A DNA stretch of 10,885 nt from Bacteroidia bacterium (GTDB taxonomy: Bacteria > Bacteroidota > Bacteroidia > Bacteroidales > UBA5342), in NCBI GenBank assembly GCA_030433225.1, contig JAUIMD010000033.1, positions 1-10,885 of the forward strand, written 5' to 3'. Positions 6,109 to 10,885 of this stretch are shown piece after piece. Made by a program: the position numbers and the translations under genes. The notes below the pieces were generated by a model. The model was not told the DNA's origin. It saw nothing but the letters and a program-made list of their open reading frames with translations, and made no database searches. The first letter of the stretch is position 1; each line of letters starts with the position of its first letter.

Positions 6109-8067
6109 TTATGGCTTGATTTTAGTGAACACCAGTCGTTTATTATCTTCACCTTTTGCCGATTGCACAAAGGCATTCCAATCCGGTATTTCCTCTTTTT
6201 TTAAAACCGTTTTATTGCAGGAATAGGTTCGGCGATACCGTACAGTATTTTCGTCGGTAACCGTATAGGCATACGCAATACTCCCTACCGGCGAAGGCAC
6301 CGTGATGCTGTCAGGAATGCTTTTTACCCGGTATCCGTCCGGAATTTTAAGGTCTACCTCATACACAATGTAGTCGCGCAACTGCAAATCCACGTCGCAA
6401 TACCGGGCGCTGTCGTATTGAACCAACTCCAGGTTTTGCATGGGGCACAATTTTACAAACATTTCATCGCCATAGCGGTGGCAGTGCCCTGTGAACTGAA
6501 CCGCACTCGCATACGCCAGTACCGAGTCTCCCTCAAAGGTAAGGTTGTCCTGGTTTTCCCACTTCAATTCAACCGAACGGTTCATAATGGCATGGTTGAT
6601 TACATCTTTTTCGGTGGCATTGGTTTGTTTCAAAAAGGACTCCATGGCCGCCCTTCTGTTTCCATAAAAAGTGGCTTCCATATTTCCGCTTAATCTTTGG
6701 CTCTGTACAGCCATTTTAAAGTTGTACTGCGCTTTATTGGAAATGATCTGCAACAAGGGTACATGCGTGATAACATAGCTTTCGCCATTTTCAATTAACA
6801 CCTGCCGTCCCTGCAACTTTTCGGGTGGAAATTCAAGGCTGTTATTGCTTGCGGTTGCGTCTAAAAATACGGGGGTGCCATTCCGCATCCAGGCACAAAT
6901 CATGTGGTTATCAATTGCAATGGTCGGAATGCTGTAATCGTAGGGGTCGCCCGTGGCATTTATCCAGCACAAACGTGCATCCAGTCCCTGCATGGTTAAA
7001 AAGGTTTTTAACAGGTTAGCAACCCCTTTACAATCGCCATAGGTTTTAGCCACTACCGCGTTAGCACTTTCGGGAATAAAGCCTGCCATTTCATATTCAA
7101 AAGCAATGTACCGAATTTTTTCCTGCACCCATTTATACATGCGCTTTACGTTTTCAACGGTATCCCTTGAATCGGCTACAATCGTTTGCAGCAGAGGCCG
7201 TAACAGGGCCGTATCGTTATGCGTTTGGGCAACATATTTTTTATTGAAGGCATACAAAGCATCCGTAGTATTAAAAACAGGATGTTGCACCCCATTGCGG
7301 TCAGTATAGTGCTGCACTTGTATAAGGGCGTGCGGATAGTTGCTACGGATGGATGTTGCCGCCTCCTCTTTGGTTAAGGGCGGTACGTTTTTCATGGCTA
7401 ACACCTCCAGCCGATACGTTTCATGGGCAGTTTTTGTATGCGTTTGTTTCAGCTCCAGCGCTTCGGTATTAAACAGGTGGGTATTCAGGTGGATGGAAGA
7501 ATCCACCTTGATTGTTACCGTTTTGGATAGGGTTGGAACGGGATAGGCGAAAGTCTCTGCGGTATAAAACCTGAAATCTTTAAATTCTTCTGTCAGCTCC
7601 AGCAGTGCCAGTTCCCCCGCCTGTTTCAATACTTTTGAAAAGCTGGCAAACTGTAGGTCAGAGTGAAAAATCATATCATCGTTCACATCCCCGCTGGTGA
7701 GGGTAAATTTAGCTCCTTTTGCCTTTTTAAGGGTGGAGTTGTTGGTGTGGTAAAAGGTATTTCCTACCCGGGTATTGTTTTTTAAACTTAAAAATTCAAG
7801 TTGCATGATTCGCCTTACCCGAGGGATGTGGGTAGATCCGTCCATATCGATGAATACCTTAACATCCGCTTTTTTTATAACGTAAGTATTGTCGGGGTAG
7901 GTCTTTCGCAAGGTTTCAATTGATGGCTCCGTTGCCATTAACATGGGCACGCATAAACAAAGGAGAATACACCCCAGCAAACACCTAAGGGAACAGGAAA
8001 ATGCACCCTTGTAATCAGGCCCGTACAAATCACGTATTTTGGTAGATTTCAACTCAAGAATGGTCAT
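6109..8067 (-). CDS. Exported DUF3857 / transglutaminase-like protein with intact triad
   Basis: A 652-residue protein, first gene of the two-gene operon. An unusual Cys-rich hydrophobic segment (about 24-45; C25, C29, C33, C37, C39) after a 20-residue polar stretch acts as a signal peptide or anchor. Residues about 60-260 are a DUF3857-like beta domain. The transglutaminase-like core is at about 295-410: a helix with MYKWVQEKIRYIAF, then YGDCKGVANLLKTF (C346), IDNHMI (H388) and VFLDATAS (D403), the complete Cys-His-Asp set. The tail (about 565-652) has a DUF3858-like beta segment with KIPDGYRVKSIPD. Such proteins are widespread in Bacteroidota; substrates are not established and could involve protein cross-linking, hydrolysis or peptide processing. 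No other ATG lies before the hydrophobic segment, so 8067 is the best start. Confidence 0.88.
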   Translation of the reverse strand: MTILELKSTKIRDLYGPDYKGAFSCSLRCLLGCILLCLCVPMLMATEPSIETLRKTYPDNTYVIKKADVKVFIDMDGSTHIPRVRRIMQLEFLSLKNNTRVGNTFYHTNNSTLKKAKGAKFTLTSGDVNDDMIFHSDLQFASFSKVLKQAGELALLELTEEFKDFRFYTAETFAYPVPTLSKTVTIKVDSSIHLNTHLFNTEALELKQTHTKTAHETYRLEVLAMKNVPPLTKEEAATSIRSNYPHALIQVQHYTDRNGVQHPVFNTTDALYAFNKKYVAQTHNDTALLRPLLQTIVADSRDTVENVKRMYKWVQEKIRYIAFEYEMAGFIPESANAVVAKTYGDCKGVANLLKTFLTMQGLDARLCWINATGDPYDYSIPTIAIDNHMICAWMRNGTPVFLDATASNNSLEFPPEKLQGRQVLIENGESYVITHVPLLQIISNKAQYNFKMAVQSQRLSGNMEATFYGNRRAAMESFLKQTNATEKDVINHAIMNRSVELKWENQDNLTFEGDSVLAYASAVQFTGHCHRYGDEMFVKLCPMQNLELVQYDSARYCDVDLQLRDYIVYEVDLKIPDGYRVKSIPDSITVPSPVGSIAYAYTVTDENTVRYRRTYSCNKTVLKKEEIPDWNAFVQSAKGEDNKRLVFTKIKP

Positions 8068-8248
8068 ATAAACATAGAACGATTCGAAGGTTAAATGAAC
8101 CTAAAATTCCTTTTGGATGCAATATAAATAACATGCTTCCCGGGCTCATTTCACACCCCTTAACAGCGCGCAAAAAACCTGGAAAAGACCGGATAATTGT
8201 TCGACAGTTCCAGCTGAAAAGCCTATTTTTGTGCGCTCAATTACACGC
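8068..8248. other. Divergent intergenic region between the transglutaminase operon and the MFS gene
   Basis: About 180 bp separates the two diverging units. On the plus strand it holds a -7 box at 8224-8231. A 6-bp inverted repeat CTGGAA/TTCCAG (8179-8184 and 8208-8213, 23 bp apart) lies just upstream of that box and could be an operator, though arms this short arise easily by chance. I see no exact TAnnTTTG on the minus strand for the transglutaminase operon and no RNA gene. Confidence 0.5.
8224..8231 (+). promoter_or_regulatory. Predicted -7 box for the MFS-lyase operon (TATTTTTG)
   Basis: TATTTTTG matches TAnnTTTG exactly and ends 17 bp before the ATG at 8249, implying a leader of only about ten nucleotides. 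It overlaps the GTG at 8231, arguing against that codon as the start. A TTG at 8197-8199 is a poor, too distant -33 candidate. Confidence 0.5.
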
Positions 8249-9541
8249 ATGAAAGTTCTACAGCAACTCACCCCTAACGAAGCAAAAACATTTCGCTACC
8301 ACCTGTTTTACAGCGCCATAGACGGGCTGGCTGCTGGTGCCCTTATACTGAATGAATTTATTTTTATTAAGTCGCTGAAGGGAAGCAATGTACAACTGGC
8401 CTTTCTGTTTCAGTTTAGCATGGTGGTATTTTTGTTTGCCATGCTGGCCAACGAACTGATGCGCCGCTACACCAACCGAAAAGTTCTATTGCGTACGATT
8501 GGCACCATCACTCGCCTTCCCCTGGTTGGGTTGGCATTTTTTCCAAGCGTAAGTGACGAGGGGCTTCCCCCCACTTTTCACCTGTTGTTTTTATCGGTTT
8601 TTCTGTTGTTTTACCTTTCAAAAATTGTCGTAATTCCATCCATAAATCAGTACCTGAAAGGAAATTACAGCGAGGCTCATTTTGGGCGCTTGTTTAGCTA
8701 CTCCCTTTCGGTCAATAAAATTGTGACCCTGATTGCCACCTTTAGCACCGGCCTGCTGCTGGATTGGAATCCGAATTCCTACAAATACTTTTATCCGCTC
8801 ATGGGTATCCTGGGTGTAATTTCCATTTTCCAGTTGACTAAAATAAATTTTATCCAAAAAACTGAGCCGGTTCAGGGATCTGTGTTTACAACCCTAATAG
8901 GCTCTTTTAAACGGATTTGGGAGATATTAAGAACCAACATTCCCTTCCGCCATTTAGAAATGGGATTTGTAGTGTACGGATTTGCCTGGATGAGTACCCA
9001 CGCTGTAATAACCATATTTTACGAACGGGCTTTAAACCTCAATTACAGCAGTGTAGCATTTTACAACAACGCTTTTAACATTATTGCCATCGGTTTGCTC
9101 CCGATATTTGGACGCATAATCGGGTCGCGTGACCCACGCCGGTTTGGCATTCTCACCTTTGGCTCCCTGCTGCTGTTTATTTTATTCACCATGCTTACCG
9201 AATTTTACCCGGCACATACCGAAGTTTTAGGCATTAAAATTTATTACATGATGTTGTTGGCGGTAGTGTTCAAGGGCATTTTTATGTCGAGCATGCCCAT
9301 TTTATGGGGAATTGGCAGCAGCTACTTTTGCAAACCCCACGAAGCCGCTGATTACCAGTCGGTACACCTGTTTTTAACCGGCGCCAGGGCCTTGCTTGCC
9401 CCCATAATTGGTATAAAATTATACGAGTGGTATGGATTCAGTTTTACATACGTAGCCGGAATAATTTTATTAGTTTTGGCCATTGCGATAATGATTTATT
9501 CAGAAAAACGCTTTCCTAAAACAAACAAAACAACTGCATAA
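8249..9541 (+). CDS. MFS transporter, 12 transmembrane segments
   Basis: An inner-membrane secondary transporter of 430 residues from the ATG at 8249. Twelve hydrophobic segments are visible, at about 18-40, 48-70, 83-99, 107-130, 150-172, 178-198, 236-258, 268-292, 297-318, 328-352, 368-390 and 397-417, with the central loop at about 199-235. This is the 6+6 MFS layout. The loop after TM2 (ANELMRRYTNRKVL) is a degenerate MFS motif A. An in-frame GTG at 8231 would add six residues but overlaps the predicted -7 box, so ATG is preferred. The stop overlaps the next gene's start by one base (TAATG), showing tight coupling to a probable polysaccharide-degrading lipoprotein. Import of the sugar or oligosaccharide released by that protein is a reasonable inference; the substrate is not shown by the sequence. 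Confidence 0.88.
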   Translation: MKVLQQLTPNEAKTFRYHLFYSAIDGLAAGALILNEFIFIKSLKGSNVQLAFLFQFSMVVFLFAMLANELMRRYTNRKVLLRTIGTITRLPLVGLAFFPSVSDEGLPPTFHLLFLSVFLLFYLSKIVVIPSINQYLKGNYSEAHFGRLFSYSLSVNKIVTLIATFSTGLLLDWNPNSYKYFYPLMGILGVISIFQLTKINFIQKTEPVQGSVFTTLIGSFKRIWEILRTNIPFRHLEMGFVVYGFAWMSTHAVITIFYERALNLNYSSVAFYNNAFNIIAIGLLPIFGRIIGSRDPRRFGILTFGSLLLFILFTMLTEFYPAHTEVLGIKIYYMMLLAVVFKGIFMSSMPILWGIGSSYFCKPHEAADYQSVHLFLTGARALLAPIIGIKLYEWYGFSFTYVAGIILLVLAIAIMIYSEKRFPKTNKTTA

Positions 9542-10857
9542 TGTACACTCTTCGTAATTGGATGCTGTTGCCTTTGCTTTTCGCGGCAATGGCCTGTACA
9601 CAAACGCCTCGTCCGCAACCGGGCGAAAACTACCCTTCTGTAACCAACGATGGCACCTGGTGCTGGTTTTCTGACCCGCGGGCCATATACCACGGCAATT
9701 CAGTGGTAACCGGTTGGGTAACCAAAGATGGATCCATTGAAGCTGCAGCTTTGAATCCGGAGAATGGAAAAATAGCTTCCATCCCTTTAATGGAAAAACT
9801 GGAAGTAGACGATCATGACAATCCGGCTTTTGTAGCGGTGAATGGTGAAGTTCAGGCATTCTACACCAAACACATTCCGGTTGGCATTTACCAGGATATG
9901 CTGGATTTTTCGAATGGCTTTGCGGCCGTAACGTTGCATAAAGAAACCAATCCCATTGATTCTGCCGAGTTGGAAAAGTTTCCCCGCTACACCACCACAT
10001 ATGCCAACCCTTACGCCCTAAAGGCCGAGAATAACCGCTTGTATGTGTTTGGTCGCTGGACCGGTTTTAAACCCAACGTAATGTGGTCAGACAATGGCGG
10101 ACACTCCTTTACCAAAGCCAGGGTGTTTATCACCAATTTTCCATTTGACCAGGGCAACAGGCCTTATGTAAAATATTATTCGGATGGAAATTCCCGCATC
10201 CACATTGTGTTTACCGACGGGCACCCCCGGGTGGAACCTTTAAATTCGGTGTACTATGCGTATTACGAGCAAGGGGCTTTTTATCGGGTGGATGGCAGTG
10301 TAATATGCAGTCTGCAAGATGCTCCATTTGAACCCAAAGATGCGAGCCTGTTATACCAGGCCTCGGAAGAAGAAGGACGTGCCTGGGTATACGATATTTG
10401 CGCCGATGCCAGCGGCAATCCTGTAGTTTTATATGCGCGGTATCCCAACGAAGAAACCCATATTTACCACTATGCTACCTACAATGGCTCACAATGGACT
10501 GATGTGGAAATTTGCAATGCCGGCAAATGGTTTCCTCAAACCCCCGAAAGCGAAAGGGAACGCGAACCCCATTACTCCGGTGGATTAACCGTGAATCCAT
10601 CCAATACCAAACAGGTATTTGTATCGCGTGAAGTGGATGGAACCTTTGAAATTGAACGCTTTACCCTGGATGCCGAACAAAAAACCTGGAGCATCACCCC
10701 CATTACCCAACAGTCGGTAAACGACAATGTACGTCCCTATTTTCCTCGTGGCGGAAATGCTGAAAACACCCCCGTTTTACTTTGGATGAACAATAAAAAA
10801 TACGTGCATTACACCAATTACGCCACGGAAATTAAATATGCCGTACTGCCCCGATAA
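9541..10857 (+). CDS. BNR_4-type beta-propeller lipoprotein, possible polysaccharide lyase
   Basis: A 438-residue exported protein. Residues 1-18 form a signal peptide, with a relaxed lipobox (AAMAC) and Cys19 as the likely lipidated residue. The mature part is a beta-propeller of the BNR_4 type: YPSVTNDGTWCWFSDPRAI (31-49) is its hallmark opening, followed by DDHDNPAF (H92) and YTKHIP (H111), and an Asp-box-like SDNGGHSF (183-190). Some BNR_4 proteins are ulvan lyases (PL24/PL25) that use a pair of histidines about 20 residues apart; H92 and H111 are 19 apart. That supports, but does not prove, lyase activity on a uronic-acid glycan. Other BNR_4 members have other or unknown roles. It overlaps the MFS transporter gene by one base, so cut-and-import teamwork is likely. 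No SusC/SusD genes are in view. Confidence 0.82.
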   Translation: MYTLRNWMLLPLLFAAMACTQTPRPQPGENYPSVTNDGTWCWFSDPRAIYHGNSVVTGWVTKDGSIEAAALNPENGKIASIPLMEKLEVDDHDNPAFVAVNGEVQAFYTKHIPVGIYQDMLDFSNGFAAVTLHKETNPIDSAELEKFPRYTTTYANPYALKAENNRLYVFGRWTGFKPNVMWSDNGGHSFTKARVFITNFPFDQGNRPYVKYYSDGNSRIHIVFTDGHPRVEPLNSVYYAYYEQGAFYRVDGSVICSLQDAPFEPKDASLLYQASEEEGRAWVYDICADASGNPVVLYARYPNEETHIYHYATYNGSQWTDVEICNAGKWFPQTPESEREREPHYSGGLTVNPSNTKQVFVSREVDGTFEIERFTLDAEQKTWSITPITQQSVNDNVRPYFPRGGNAENTPVLLWMNNKKYVHYTNYATEIKYAVLPR

Positions 10858-10867
10858 ATGGGTTGCG

Positions 10868-10881
10868 GGAGTTTTTACTCC
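10868..10881 (+). terminator. Possible short hairpin after the MFS-lyase operon
   Basis: GGAGT (10868-10872) and ACTCC (10877-10881) pair around a TTTT loop, 11 bp after the lipoprotein gene's stop. The stem is only 5 bp and the window ends four bases later, so a following T-run cannot be checked. Alternatively, an ATG at 10858-10860 directly after the stop opens a frame through this stretch and could start another gene. Confidence 0.25.
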
Positions 10882-10885
10882 GGAA

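Noticed and set aside
8120..8143. Near-palindromic stretches around GCAATATAAATAACATGC and CCCGGG in the MFS gap
   Set aside because: Arms are too short or mismatched to support a site.
8231..8248. GTG start for the MFS gene
   Set aside because: It overlaps the predicted -7 box; the ATG at 8249 is better placed.
9500..10000. Minus-strand open frame of 166 codons opposite the MFS end and lipoprotein start
   Set aside because: It lies opposite two well-supported coding regions, has Trp/Pro/Arg-rich composition typical of a reverse-strand shadow, and shows no recognisable domain.
1..10885. CRISPR arrays, tRNA/rRNA genes, transposases, phage genes
   Set aside because: No spaced direct repeats, no cloverleaf-like sequence noticed, and no such proteins; almost all sequence is explained by the listed genes.

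Overview
The window looks like chromosomal DNA of a member of the Bacteroidota. The evidence is the pair of DUF3857/transglutaminase-like exported proteins, A-rich leaders in place of clear Shine-Dalgarno sequences, and several exact matches to the Bacteroidota -7 promoter element TAnnTTTG in the gaps between genes. There are no rRNA or tRNA genes, insertion sequences or CRISPR arrays that I can see. Coding density is very high.

Left part (1-3824): a nitrosative-stress / hybrid-cluster locus. On the minus strand, in transcription order, are a ferredoxin-like iron-sulfur protein (about 2957-2067), the hybrid cluster protein Hcp (1935-280, all cluster ligands present) and a cupin protein that runs off the left edge (263-1). 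A Crp/Fnr-family regulator is transcribed divergently from the ferredoxin gene (about 3075-3824). It has three N-terminal cysteines (C-x3-C-x2-C) and is probably the local HcpR-like regulator. The divergent gap holds a 12-bp perfect palindrome and two face-to-face -7 boxes. The ferredoxin-hcp gap holds a second inverted repeat overlapping another -7 box.

Middle part (3826-8067): two consecutive minus-strand genes, 6 bp apart, for exported proteins with a DUF3857-type N-terminal domain and a transglutaminase-like core. The upstream one (652 aa) keeps a full Cys-His-Asp triad. The downstream one (758 aa) has lost at least Cys and His, so the operon pairs a probably active protein with a probably inactive relative. 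Its stop lies one base from the stop of the convergent regulator gene.

Right part (8068-10885): a divergent gap with a -7 box, then a plus-strand pair consisting of a 12-TM MFS transporter and a BNR_4-type beta-propeller lipoprotein related to polysaccharide lyases. The two overlap by one base (TAATG), which suggests a coupled unit that cuts and imports a glycan. The last 28 bases hold a short hairpin or the start of another gene.

The most interesting points are the Hcp locus with its three-cysteine regulator and shared AGCTTTGC sites, the active/inactive transglutaminase pair, and the MFS-lyase pair. I did not find a clearly new type of system.
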